Of a DNA stretch of 64,000 nucleotides, positions 44,772 through 54,200 are shown piece by piece; the stretch's first letter is position 1, and each line of letters starts with the position of its first letter. The DNA is from Caballeronia zhejiangensis (lineage in GTDB: Bacteria; Pseudomonadota; Gammaproteobacteria; Burkholderiales; Burkholderiaceae): the NCBI RefSeq assembly GCF_000698575.1, contig NZ_JFHD01000003.1, forward strand, positions 372,001 to 436,000. The letters are read 5' to 3'. The notes under the pieces are model-generated. The model saw only the letters and a list, made by a program, of their open reading frames with translations, had not been told where the DNA came from and made no database searches. Position numbers and translations under genes: made by a program.

Positions 44772-45678
44772 GCGAGTCTCCTTGTTTGGATGATCCGGAC
44801 AGACGCCGCTCGAGCAGAATCACCGCCCAGGACGCAAGCACGAACGGCGCGGTCAACGCAGCGATGCCGATGCAATCGATCACGCGCTCGATCAGCACCG
44901 CCGCGACGATCGCGACGAGCGCATAACGCGTGCCGAGCTTCGCGGCCGCGAGTGCCGCAAGCGCCGCATTGAAGCCGCACGCGCCCGAGAGCACGACGGC
45001 ATCGCTTGCACCGCCGAGTGCGTGCAACATGGCGCCGAGCGCACTGCCCGCGAGCGCCCAGCCCGCCTGCGCGGGCCGCGACGCGAACAATCCCGCCGCG
45101 ATCAGCGCGCCGGCGAGCGCGCCGGTCGCGAAGGTGATCGGCGCGAGACCCGCGAACGCGGCCTGAAGCATTGGAATGAAACCGGCGGCGACTTGGGGAA
45201 TCGCGCCCGTGTCGCCGCGCTCGGTCAAAAGCGGCAGCCAGCACCACGTCACGATGATGGCGGGGCTGGAGAAGATCGGCAACCGGTAGCGCGAGAGCAC
45301 GCGCGAAAGCACGTTGGCGAGGAAAGTGGCGAACATCGCCGCGACGATCGCGACGGCCGCGGCGCGCGATGCATCGTCGAGAAACGTGAATGCGGCGAGC
45401 GCCGCGAGCGCGCCGTTGAAACCGTAGAGATCGTCGCGGAACGCGGGTGCGTCGTCGTTTTCGACGATCACGCTGATGACATTGCCCGTCAGCGTGCCGA
45501 TCAGAAGGCCGCACGCGAGGCGCGGACTCGCGCTCAGCACCGCGAGGAACAGCAGCGCGCCGGTCGCGGCGTTGCGCTGAAGGACGATCTGTCCTATCGC
45601 GCGAGCGAAGCTGCGGAGTTGATCGCCGAAGGCGGCGTTCGATTGGAGAGCGGTGGACATGCTGGACGGCGACGGCAT
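44749..45678 (-). CDS. Urea transporter (UT family)
   Basis: A 309-residue inner-membrane channel-like protein with the two-fold internal repeat of UT proteins. Paired motifs are GFNGALAALAAFTFLDD and GFNAALAALAAAKLG (about 170 residues apart), and LPIFSSPAIIVTWCWLP and LTAPFVLASWAVIL. In the family these line the urea filter. No urease or amidase genes lie nearby. The overlap with the aldolase gene suggests a shared transcript whose logic is unclear. ATG 45678 is the first Met; Met7 (MSTALQS) is an alternative start. Confidence 0.88.
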   Translation of the reverse strand: MPSPSSMSTALQSNAAFGDQLRSFARAIGQIVLQRNAATGALLFLAVLSASPRLACGLLIGTLTGNVISVIVENDDAPAFRDDLYGFNGALAALAAFTFLDDASRAAAVAIVAAMFATFLANVLSRVLSRYRLPIFSSPAIIVTWCWLPLLTERGDTGAIPQVAAGFIPMLQAAFAGLAPITFATGALAGALIAAGLFASRPAQAGWALAGSALGAMLHALGGASDAVVLSGACGFNAALAALAAAKLGTRYALVAIVAAVLIERVIDCIGIAALTAPFVLASWAVILLERRLSGSSKQGDSHVVHPHA

Positions 45679-45792
45679 GGAAAGCCGCCAGCATAAAGCA
45701 GCCGGCGCGCGCCGTGCGGCGGCGGGCCGAATAACCTGTATGTGGCTTGACGCAGAAGGCGCGACGAGTGTCGCGCCGGGTAAAACCGAAAC

Positions 45793-45999
45793 TTAGTTGA
45801 ACGCCATCGGGACGAGCGGCGTCGAATCGCCTACACCCGGGTTCGCCAAAGACAGATCGGCGCTGATCTTCACGATCTCCGTGACGTTTTCGCGGAAATT
45901 CGGATGTTTTTCCCAGGTGATGTAGCTGGCGTCCATGACAGCGGAAAGCGTAAGCAAGGCGAAAGCGATTTTTTCGAGCACTTCGTAGCGGCGGCGCAT
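45793..45999 (-). CDS. Small conserved-looking hypothetical protein
   Basis: A 68-residue protein with GAGGAAC upstream of its ATG at an ideal distance. The N-terminus MRRRYEVLEKIAFALLTLSAVMDASYI could be a signal anchor, and the rest (TWEKHPNFRENVTEIVKISADLS...) is polar. I do not recognise the family. No operon partner is evident: it is about 110 bases from genes on either side, all on the minus strand. Confidence 0.6.
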   Translation of the reverse strand: MRRRYEVLEKIAFALLTLSAVMDASYITWEKHPNFRENVTEIVKISADLSLANPGVGDSTPLVPMAFN

Positions 46000-46111
46000 G
46001 ATTTGTTCCTCAAACTTTGCGACATTGTAACAGACTTAAGGGTTTTCCCCTATCTCACTGTTGCAATGCCGCAAATCACACGCCGTTACTGTCGTTGCGC
46101 TCCGGCCCTTT

Positions 46112-47251
46112 TCACATCGACGTTTCGAGCATCGCCTCATAATCCGCGCTCGACGCCTCGCGCGGATTCGTCTTATGACTGTGATCCTTGAGCGCGCCCG
46201 CGATGATGCGCGGAAACATCTCGCGCGTCACGCCGAGTTCAGCGAGGCCGCGTGGCAGGCCGAGCGTCGCGGTCATCGAGCGCAGCGCACCGCCGACTTC
46301 ATCGCCGGACTTCAGGCCCATTGCCTGCGCGATGCGGTCGAGCTTGCCTTCTTCGCGCATCGTCGGCGCGCTGCTGTTGAACGCGATCACCGCCGGCAAA
46401 AAGATTGCGTTGAGCGTGCCGTGATGCAGTTTCGGATTGATGCCGCCGAGCGAGTGGCTCAGGCTATGCACGCAACCGAGGCCCTTCTGGAACGCGAGCG
46501 CGCCCTGCATCGATGCGCTCATCATGTTCCAGCGCGCGGTGCGATCGGAGCCGTCCCGCGTCGCGCGCTCGATGTGCCGCCACGCGCGCCACAATCCGTC
46601 GAGCGCGATGCCATCGGCGGGTGCGTTGAACGCGGGCGCCATGAACGTTTCGAGGCAATGCGCGATGGCATCCATGCCGGTCGCGGCGGTAAGCATCGGC
46701 GGCAGGCCGAGCGTCAGTTCCGGATCGCAGATCGCGACCTTCGGCACGACGTGCGGCGAGATCACGCCGACCTTGCGGCCATCGTCGAGAATCAGGATCG
46801 CGCCGCGGCCCACTTCGCTGCCGGTGCCCGCGGTCGTCGGAATGGCGATGACGGGCGCGGTCTTCGCCGTGATGCGCGCGAGGCCGCCTTCGATGACCGC
46901 GAAGCCTTGTAGCGGACCGTCGTGCGTCGCGCACACGGCCACGCCCTTCGCGAGATCGATCGATGAACCGCCGCCCGCCGCGATCACGCCGTCGCATTGA
47001 TTCTCCTTGTACATCGCGACGGCTTCGCGCACGGCGGCTTCGTTCGGATTGGGCGGCGTCGAATCGAACACGGGTACGGCCGACGATGAACCGAGCGCGC
47101 CGAGCACCTTGTCGAGCAGGCCGGCCGCGCGGATGCCGGCATCGGTCACGATCAGCGGACGATGAATGCCGATGCGTTCGCACTCGCCCGCAAGCAGGCG
47201 CACCGCGCCGAAATCGAATTGAATCTGCGTGATGTAGTTGATGAGGGGCAT
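46112..47251 (-). CDS. Iron-containing alcohol dehydrogenase (group III)
   Basis: A 379-residue cytosolic NAD(P)-dependent dehydrogenase. Cofactor motifs: GVIAAGGGSSIDLAKGVAV and IPTTAGTGSEVGRGAIL. Metal ligands by family pattern: Asp in ICDPELTLGLPP, and His in DAIAHCLETFMAP, HSLSHSLGG and LHHGTLNA. It oxidises a small alcohol or reduces the matching aldehyde. It has its own promoter (47297-47325) that carries a dyad at the -35, so it is probably regulated apart from the siderophore genes upstream. Confidence 0.92.
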   Translation of the reverse strand: MPLINYITQIQFDFGAVRLLAGECERIGIHRPLIVTDAGIRAAGLLDKVLGALGSSSAVPVFDSTPPNPNEAAVREAVAMYKENQCDGVIAAGGGSSIDLAKGVAVCATHDGPLQGFAVIEGGLARITAKTAPVIAIPTTAGTGSEVGRGAILILDDGRKVGVISPHVVPKVAICDPELTLGLPPMLTAATGMDAIAHCLETFMAPAFNAPADGIALDGLWRAWRHIERATRDGSDRTARWNMMSASMQGALAFQKGLGCVHSLSHSLGGINPKLHHGTLNAIFLPAVIAFNSSAPTMREEGKLDRIAQAMGLKSGDEVGGALRSMTATLGLPRGLAELGVTREMFPRIIAGALKDHSHKTNPREASSADYEAMLETSM

Positions 47252-47259
47252 GGGTGTCT

Positions 47260-47334
47260 GAGGGAAAGTTAGGGTCGGAGGCAGCGCGGTGACGTCAGTA
47301 TAAGAGCGCGCTGTTACCGGTACAACTTTCCCTC
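47260..47334. repeat. Long-loop inverted repeat between orbL and alcohol dehydrogenase
   Basis: GAGGGAAAGTT (47260-47270) and AACTTTCCCTC (47324-47334) are perfect eleven-base inverted arms 53 bases apart. The arms bracket the alcohol dehydrogenase promoter. In an orbL read-through transcript they would form a hairpin; in DNA they could be two regulator sites. Confidence 0.6.
47297..47325 (-). promoter_or_regulatory. Sigma-70-like promoter of the iron alcohol dehydrogenase with operator dyad
   Basis: On the minus strand TTGTAC, 17 bases, TATACT, with the -10 one base from consensus. The eight-base palindrome TACCGGTA overlaps the -35 and has the CG-centred form typical of LacI-family operators. 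The predicted transcript start is about 40 bases before the ATG. Confidence 0.55.
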
Positions 47335-47342
47335 GACGCCGG

Positions 47343-48290
47343 TCAAAAGCGAAAATCGTCGAAGAACTTTTCGCGTTCCATCACGGTGAGCGCGGCGCGC
47401 TTGTGCGGAAAGTCGAATTCCTTCAGCGTATAAAAGCCCATGCGATGCATGTAAGCGATATGTCGCACATGATCGACGCGCGGTTCGCCAACGAGGCGTT
47501 CCGTGCGCGGATCGTCGATGAACATGTAGTGCAGTACGCCGCTCCACCATGCCTTGAGCTTGCCTGCGCTCTGGAATTGCGCATCGCCGATCAGCAGATG
47601 CAGCCCGCGATCGAAGTCGCCTGCATCATAGAACGGGCCCAGGCGATCTTCTTTCGCCCAATAGAACTCGAAGTAGCCGAAGGGCTTGTCGTCGAAATAG
47701 CCGATCATCGGATGCATGTGCGGATCTTCGCGGCGTTCCGCGAGATAAGCGGCGTGTTCGGCGCGCGTGCCGCGCTGATCCCAGAAGTATGCGACGCGAT
47801 CGAGATTCATCCATTCGCTGAAGACTTCGGAATCGGCGTCGGGGTCAGCTGTGCGCAGGCTGAAGGTCATGTCGATCTGCGGGAAGTGACGTTCGTAGAT
47901 CGTGCCTTCGGCGTTCGTTGGTCTTTGCGGATGTGTGACGCCGTTGGTTTGCGTATAGCGCAGCAGCGTGTCGCTCGATGCGGGCGCCTTGAGCCATGGG
48001 CGCGCGATTTGCCAGAACGTTTTGCGTGATGTCGTCAGGAGAAGGTGATCTTCGTGCTGCTGTGCGATGTCGATCAGGTTCTCATTTCGCGCTTGCGAGA
48101 TGAAGGTTCTTGTGCGGTGGGCTTCGTTGGAAGCGTGTGGAAGTGCGATCGTTGCCGTGCGGCGCTCAGGGTCGTTGCAGTAGATTTCGCATAGGGCCGT
48201 CAGTAACGCGTCGGTGTGACACGCTGTCAGCGTGCGGTCAGGCGATTGTTCGACAGTCGCCGCTACTTCGGGATCGAAACGTATGTTCAT
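47343..48290 (-). CDS. orbL: Siderophore N-acetyltransferase, OrbL/IucB-type
   Basis: A 315-residue GNAT-fold acyltransferase of the siderophore group (AlcB/IucB/RhbD/OrbL). Its C-terminal domain carries the family string: FSEWMNLDRVAYFWDQRGT, MHPMIGYFDDKPFGYFEFYWAKEDRLGPFYDA, GLHLLIGDAQFQ, LVGEPRVDHVRHIAYMHRMGFYTLKEFDFPHKRAALTVM is the acetyl-CoA side. In ornibactin it acylates a hydroxyornithine N5. It lies about 750 bases from pvdF across a repeat island, so it probably has its own promoter. The symbol is assigned from sequence pattern plus the orb context. Confidence 0.85.
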   Translation of the reverse strand: MNIRFDPEVAATVEQSPDRTLTACHTDALLTALCEIYCNDPERRTATIALPHASNEAHRTRTFISQARNENLIDIAQQHEDHLLLTTSRKTFWQIARPWLKAPASSDTLLRYTQTNGVTHPQRPTNAEGTIYERHFPQIDMTFSLRTADPDADSEVFSEWMNLDRVAYFWDQRGTRAEHAAYLAERREDPHMHPMIGYFDDKPFGYFEFYWAKEDRLGPFYDAGDFDRGLHLLIGDAQFQSAGKLKAWWSGVLHYMFIDDPRTERLVGEPRVDHVRHIAYMHRMGFYTLKEFDFPHKRAALTVMEREKFFDDFRF

Positions 48291-48321
48291 CGGTGAGTCT
48301 CCGGATTTGCTTCAAGTATTC

Positions 48322-48365
48322 GGCTTTCGCTTCTGGTTTCGCTTCTGGCTTCGCTTCTGCTTTCG
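48322..48365. repeat. Short tandem repeat upstream of orbL
   Basis: Three full and one partial unit of about 12 bases (GGCTTCGCTTCT with small variations) lie in a row, 32 bases before the orbL start. The unit is purine/pyrimidine asymmetric and could change copy number by slippage. Confidence 0.7.
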
Positions 48366-48382
48366 TGGAATCCTGTAATCGC

Positions 48383-48978
48383 GTCGGTCTATTAGCACTG
48401 CCCCTGTGCGGGGCGGCAGTCACTTTCTTTGCTGCTGCAAAGAAAGTAACCAAAGAAAGCAGCTTCCGATACGCCCGCGGTCACACGCAATTTGGGTAGT
48501 CCTCTCGTCCATCGTGGGCTGCCTAACGAGTGCCCTCATAGGCCCAACCGGGCTTGGATCGCGCACGGTCCGTCTCATCGCACCACACACCAAACTGGTT
48601 CAGCACCAAATAGCTCCAGCCCGCTTCGCGGCCGACCGGTCAATCGGGACCGCGTGTGCTTCCCTACTAACGCCTCGATCTCGCCGCCTTCGCCGCCCGT
48701 TGGTTTCCCTTGCATACCCGGCGGCAGCGCGTAGCGCTGTGCCGAAGCTCTTTCGTGCTGAACCAGTGTCCTCAGCGTTTTCGGGCGGCGGACCGTGCGC
48801 GAGCCAAGCCCGATTGGTCCTTTGAGGGCACTCTTTAGGTGAGTGCCATCGAGGACGAGAGAACTACCCAAATTGCGTGTGACCGCGGGCTTGAAAAGCT
48901 GCTTTCTTTGCTTACTTTCTTTGCAGCAGCAAAGAAAGTGAGTGCCGCCCCGCACAGGGGCAACGCTAATAGACCGAC
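48383..48978. repeat. Large inverted repeat made of palindromic units (copies B and C)
   Basis: About 225-base imperfect arms (48383-48606 and 48755-48978) face each other across a 148-base centre. Each arm runs, from its outer end, through TCGGTCTATTAGC, CCCCTGTGCGGGGCGGCA, a perfect hairpin ACTTTCTTTGC/GCAAAGAAAGT (48422-48447 and 48914-48939), CCCGCGGTCACACGCAATTT, GGGCTTGG, GCGCACGGTCCG and CTGGTTCAGCAC. The centre holds another hairpin around GCAGCGCGTAGCGCTG (about 48724-48739). No transposase is present, and the small frames found in it look like chance readings. Confidence 0.85.
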
Positions 48979-49074
48979 ACGAATACGGGATCCGGCGACT
49001 ACAGCAAAGAAAGTAGGTGCCGCCCCGCAAAGGGGCAACGCTAACAAACCGACACGTAATCGGGATCCGGCGCC
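48929..49074. repeat. Tandem duplication of the repeat's outer end (units C-tail and D)
   Basis: Two direct copies of about 70 bases (48929-48998 and 49004-49074) both run GCAAAGAAAGT, GCCGCCCCGCA, GGGGCAACGCTAA, CCGACACG, CGGGATCCGGCG. The second copy reaches into the end of pvdF and includes its stop codon. The same end sequence forms the arms of copy A at 3150-3231. Confidence 0.85.
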
Positions 49075-49901
49075 AACACCCCGGCCATGGCAAGCAGCCC
49101 GCCGTCCAAAGCAGGAAACAGACTCCGCTGAAAATTATTCCAGCGCAGTTCGAGAATGGAATCTAAAGGATCGATGCTAGTGCCAAGCACATCAAAGATG
49201 ACTTCACCAGAATCGATCCCGTTATCGACGTAATGAAACGAAGCGCCTGTCCGGTCGATCACCGGCGCCGGTTCAACGCGCATCGCGTTCCAATCGACTA
49301 CGCGCTCGCCACGCGCCCCATGCAAGGCATCGAGCGTCGCATAAGCCCCCCGCCGTTCAAACGGCGAACCAAGCCGCGTAATCCCAGGATGAATATTCGC
49401 AATACGCCGGCAAAATTCCGCACCGGGCCGAACGAGTTCATCGAGAATCACGAGCAGCCCGTCGAGCACGACGAAGTCCGCATCGAGCGCACGCAGCTTC
49501 TCCAGCAAACGCTTCTCGAACGCGCTCTTCTGCGCCGCCCGCTCGCTCACCGCATCCAAAGCCAACCGCCGATAAGAAGAAGGAATCGCATGAAGAAGAC
49601 TCGTCACCGGCACGCCCCGCACCGCGAGCTCCGGCGGATGAATCCACTGCCCTCCCGGCGCATAACGAAAACCATATCCAGCCAGTTTTTCGCGATCCCG
49701 CGGCGAGCCTTCGTCATCGTCGTAGATCACGCCTTCGAGCGAATAGAGATCGCCCAACGGCGATCCATTGAGTTGCTCGACGAGATACTCCAGCGGCGAC
49801 TTCATATACCGCGTGCCGCCCTTGTATTCGATATGCTGTCCCGCGCGATCCGCCGCCGCGTTGCGCAAGGACATGATGTAGACCAGTTTTAGCTTCGTCA
49901 T
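49041..49901 (-). CDS. pvdF: N5-hydroxyornithine formyltransferase
   Basis: A 286-residue cytosolic formyltransferase using N10-formyl-tetrahydrofolate to make N5-formyl-N5-hydroxyornithine for the siderophore. The N-terminus LVYIMSLRNAAADRAGQHIE and GGTRYMKSPLEYLVEQLNG match PvdF. The formyltransferase core has ANIHPGITRLGSPFERRGAYATLDAL (Asn-His...) and GASFHYVDNGIDSGEVI. It starts 38 bases after pvdA. The last ten residues (APDPDYVSVC, stop) are encoded by the palindromic repeat at 49041-49074, so the natural end of the gene seems to have been replaced or extended. Confidence 0.93.
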   Translation of the reverse strand: MTKLKLVYIMSLRNAAADRAGQHIEYKGGTRYMKSPLEYLVEQLNGSPLGDLYSLEGVIYDDDEGSPRDREKLAGYGFRYAPGGQWIHPPELAVRGVPVTSLLHAIPSSYRRLALDAVSERAAQKSAFEKRLLEKLRALDADFVVLDGLLVILDELVRPGAEFCRRIANIHPGITRLGSPFERRGAYATLDALHGARGERVVDWNAMRVEPAPVIDRTGASFHYVDNGIDSGEVIFDVLGTSIDPLDSILELRWNNFQRSLFPALDGGLLAMAGVLAPDPDYVSVC

Positions 49902-49939
49902 TGATTGCCGCTCGTTTCAAACATCGCCAGTAATAGTTT

Positions 49940-51286
49940 TCAAAGCGCCACGGCCATGCGGCTGCCGCTCGTCTCCGCCGCTTGCTTCACGGCGTGTTCC
50001 TGTCCGGCATCGGCAAGCGATGCCGCGATCTCATCCGAGCGCACGGCCAACACCGAAAGCAAGGTATCGGAAAGACCGTGGCTGTCTTCGCAGCAGCCTT
50101 GCAAATAGATGCGCGGCCTGAAGTTCGAAGGCGTGACAAGCCGATAATCGCGGCCCACATTGCGCTGCGCGAGCGCGTCGCCCAGATGCGGCGCAAGGCC
50201 GTCGAGCAGCGCGAGATGCGTGTCGCGCCGATAACCCGTCGCGAGCACGAGCGCATCGAAGCGCTCGGCGCGCGCGTGACCTGTCAGCACGTCGCGCATC
50301 GTCAACTCGATCTCGCCATTCGCGCGACGCGCCGCATTTTCGATGAGCGTATTCGCCAGCAAACGATGTCGCGCTTCATCGGAAACCTTCTGCAAATAGA
50401 GCATTTCGTAGATCTGCTCGATCAACGGACGATCGACGACCGCGTAATTCGTATCGCGGAAACGCTCGATCAGCGAGCGCCGCCCATCTTCCGATTGCGC
50501 AAAGACGATATCGGTGAACTCCGGACTGAAGATCTCGTTGACGAAGGGCGTATCGTCGGCCGGTTTGAGCGCGCTCGCGCGAATCACGAGCGTCGCATCG
50601 ACATGCGGAAAACGCCGCGTGAGATCGGCGAAAACTTCGGCCGCGCTCTGCCCCGCACCGATGATCGCGATGCGCTTCTTGCCGTTGCGACCATCGCCCG
50701 CGACGCGCTCGATCGAACTCAGATACGCCGACGAATGAATCACGTTATGCGGTCCGAGCGATGCGAACGGCTCAGGCACACGCGCCGCGCCGCCGACGCC
50801 GACCGACAAAGCCTTCGTCACGCGACGCCATTCGCGCCCATCCGCTTCCTGCGATACGACGCGCAGCGCGCTCACATCGCCATTCGCTTCGAGCACGGGT
50901 TCGATCGCCGTCACGCTCTGCCCGTAATGCACGCGATCATCAAAGGCTTGCGCGACCCAGCTCAGATAGTCGTGAAACTCGACGCGCGTCGGATAGAAGT
51001 TCTTCAGGTTCACGAATTCGTTCAGACGCCCGCGCTCGAACAGATAGTTGATGAACGTAAAGCGGCTCGTCGGATCGCGCTGCGTGACGAGATCCTTCAG
51101 GAAGGAAATCTGCATACGGCAATCGTCGAGCAGCATGTCGCGATGCCAGCCGAATTCCGCTTGCCGTTCGATATAGCAATGCGTCATGTTCGACGCGCCG
51201 CGCTCTTCGGCAAGACGCACGGCAAGCGACAGGTTCGACGGCCCAAAGCCCACGCCGATCAGATCGAATACGGTTTCTTTTTTCAT
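49940..51286 (-). CDS. pvdA: L-ornithine N5-monooxygenase
   Basis: A 448-residue FAD- and NADPH-dependent enzyme that hydroxylates the side-chain nitrogen of ornithine, the first committed step of hydroxamate siderophores. The FAD loop DLIGVGFGPSNLSLA is residues 8-22, the ornithine/FAD region has MQISFLKDLVTQRDPTSRFTF, the NADPH loop is IAIIGAGQSAAEVF (about 208-221), and the C-terminal ATGYRRDTH motif is intact. ATG 51286 follows CAGGGAA. It lies 13 bases after orbJ, so it is co-transcribed with the NRPS genes. Confidence 0.95.
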   Translation of the reverse strand: MKKETVFDLIGVGFGPSNLSLAVRLAEERGASNMTHCYIERQAEFGWHRDMLLDDCRMQISFLKDLVTQRDPTSRFTFINYLFERGRLNEFVNLKNFYPTRVEFHDYLSWVAQAFDDRVHYGQSVTAIEPVLEANGDVSALRVVSQEADGREWRRVTKALSVGVGGAARVPEPFASLGPHNVIHSSAYLSSIERVAGDGRNGKKRIAIIGAGQSAAEVFADLTRRFPHVDATLVIRASALKPADDTPFVNEIFSPEFTDIVFAQSEDGRRSLIERFRDTNYAVVDRPLIEQIYEMLYLQKVSDEARHRLLANTLIENAARRANGEIELTMRDVLTGHARAERFDALVLATGYRRDTHLALLDGLAPHLGDALAQRNVGRDYRLVTPSNFRPRIYLQGCCEDSHGLSDTLLSVLAVRSDEIAASLADAGQEHAVKQAAETSGSRMAVAL

Positions 51287-51299
51287 TTCCCTGTGTCTC

Positions 51300-54200
51300 T
51301 CAGATGTCATTGATCGATGCAAGCGAGACGCGGCGTGCGAGCGTCGCGCCGAGGCCTGCGAAATGCGGCGTGGCGAAAACGTCATGAATAACGATGTCGA
51401 AGCCCGCTTTGCGCGCCGCATCGACGAAACGCACGACCGCGAACGACGTCGCGCCCGCCGCGAAGAGATCGTCGTGCAGCGCGGGCGTCTGGCCGTCGAA
51501 GAGTTCGCTCCATAGGCTCGCGAGCGCTCGCGCTTCATCGGTCTCTTCATCCGATGCCATCGATGCCGCGAGTCCTTCAGTCCCTTCGAACGCGGCGTCG
51601 CATGAGTCGAATACCTCATGCGGCGCGTGCGCAAACAGCTCTACAGTCGCGAGAAAACGAGTAACGAGCGTTTCGACGAACGCCCCAGCCACGCGCTCGT
51701 TCGCATAAGAGAACGCGCAACTCACGCGGCCATCCGGATACTCCGTCACGTCCAGTTCGAGGTCGAACACGACGCGATGACGCACATCGTCGAAACCTTC
51801 GATCGCGAGGCCGGCCCAGTCGCGCGTCGCCATCGCGGCGGGGCGCAGATAGTTGAACATCACCTGGAATAGCGGATTGCCCGCGCCGGAACGCTGCGCG
51901 TTCAACGCGGACACGACATCGGCAAACGGCACGTCGGCGTGTGCGTAGGCGGCGAGCGCCGCATCGCGCACGGTCGCGAGTAAAGTCGCGGGCGTATCGT
52001 CATGCGTCATGCGGGTGCGCACGACGACTGCGTTGATGAAGAGTCCGAGTGCATCGCGCGCGCTGTCGCCCGTCGATTCGCGTGTCGATGCGAGCACGCC
52101 GACCGGCTGATCGCGCACGCCGGTCACGCGATGCAACGCCGCGTTGAGTGCGGCGTGCAGCAGCATCGGCAGCGTGGCATGGCATTCCACGGCGAGCGCG
52201 CGGGCGCGTTCGATGAGCGCATCATCGAGATCGAATCCGATGCGGCTCGCGAGCCATTGCGGATTCTCGATACGGCCCGCTGACGGCGCGGGCAATGCAA
52301 TCGCCGTCAGATCCTTCAGCGCATCGCGCCAGTACGCGAGCCGCGCGCCCGTCGCCGATGAAGGCAACACCAGCGCATTCGATGCGCGCTTTGCAACCGA
52401 TGCGCCCTTGCGCAAAGCGACATACGTTGCGCGGATATCGTCGAGCCAGAGATCGATCGAAGTGCCATCGGAGACGATGTGATGCACGACGAGCGAGAGC
52501 ACATGATCGTCATCGGCGAGACGCACGAGACGCGCGCGCCAGAGTTGCTTCGCACTGGCGAGATCGAACGGCGTGAGCGCGTCTTCATCGGTGATGCGCT
52601 TCGCTTCGTCGATGCTGCCGGCAACATCGATCACAGGCAACTCGAAGCGCCACATCGGCACGATGCGCTGACCCGGCAACGCGCCATCGCGTTCGACCAG
52701 TCGTGTGCGCAACGCCGGATGACGCGCGGCAGCTTGCGCAAGCGCTTCGCGCAACGCATCGGAATCGAGCGATCCGTGCAGCCGCAACGCGACCGGAATG
52801 TTGTATGCGGCGCTTTTCGGCTGCGCGCGCCATAAGAACCAGAGGCCGAGTTGCGCCGCGGAAAGCGGCCACACGCCGTGTTCGTCGGCCTCGAATACGC
52901 TTTGGCCTGCATCGGATGCGCCCTCGCACAGCCCCGCCTGCAACACGCGTTTTGCGTACTGCGACAACACCGGCGTTTCGAACAATGCGCGCACGGGCAC
53001 ATCGCGCCCGAGCATTTCGGCGATGCGCGTCACCACACGCACGGCCGCGAGCGAATGCCCGCCCAGTTCGAAGAAGTGATCGCCGCGGCCCACGCGTTCG
53101 ACATCGAGCACGTCGCGCCAGATCTTGGCGAGCGCGGCTTCCGTGCCCGCAGCGGGCGCTTCGTGGATGCGCTCCTTCTTCGGCGGTTCGGGAAGCACCG
53201 CACGATCGACCTTGCTGTTTGCGTTGCGCGGCAACGCATCGAGCACGACAATATGCGCCGGCACCATGTAATCGGGCAGCGTGCGGCGCAGATGCGCATC
53301 GAGTTCGGCGGCATCGGCGGCGCGGCCCAGCGCGGCGCGTTCGCGTGCATCGGCTTTCAATTCGACATAGGCAACGAGCGCGGCGTGCGCGCCCTTGCCA
53401 CGCACGACCGCGCACGCTTCGCGCACATCGTCGTGTGCGGCGAGTTGCGCTTCGATCTCGCCGAGTTCGATACGCAAGCCGCGCAGCTTCACCTGATGAT
53501 CGACGCGGCCGATGAAATCGAACACGCCATCGGCGCGACGCCGCACGAGATCGCCGGTGCGATACAGACGCGCGCCCGGCTCGCCATACGGATCGGGCAC
53601 GAAGCGCTCGGCAGTCAATGCAGGACGATCGAGATAGCCGCGCGCGACGCCCACGCCGTCGCCGCCGAGATACAGTTCGCCGATCACGCCGACGGGCAGC
53701 CGATTCAAGCGCTCATCGAGCACATGCGCGGTGCGCGCGCCGACAAGCGTGCCGATCGGAAGATAGGCGCAATCCGCGAGCTTCGCGGGATCGTCGCCGG
53801 GATTGAACATCCACAGCATCGGCGTGATGACGGTCTCCGTCGGACCATATCCGTTGACGATGCGCGCATTCGGAAACGCGCGGCGCATCAACGCGAAGGC
53901 TTCACGCGATGTCGCTTCGCCGCCCACCGTGATCGACTTCAACGTCGGTGGCGCGCCGTGCACGAGCGCCCATTCCGCAAGCTGCGTCGCGCAACCGGGC
54001 GGCACGTAGGTCATCGTCACGCCCTCTTTGCGCATGAGCTTGCAGATCAGCGCGGGTGGCCATAGCGTATCGGTGGTGATCGCGACCCCCGCGCCGCTGA
54101 TGTACTGCGAGAACCAGCCTTCGTGCGCGCCGTCGAAATTAACCGACTGGAACAGCATGAACGTGTCGCGCTCGGTCGCGCCATAACGTTGCGCGATGGC

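Noticed and set aside
48406..49180. Several small frames in the repeat island with a recurring LALPLCGAA...FFAAAKKV pattern
   Set aside because: They are translations of the palindromic repeat itself, appearing on both strands. They have no independent ribosome sites and no consistent start.
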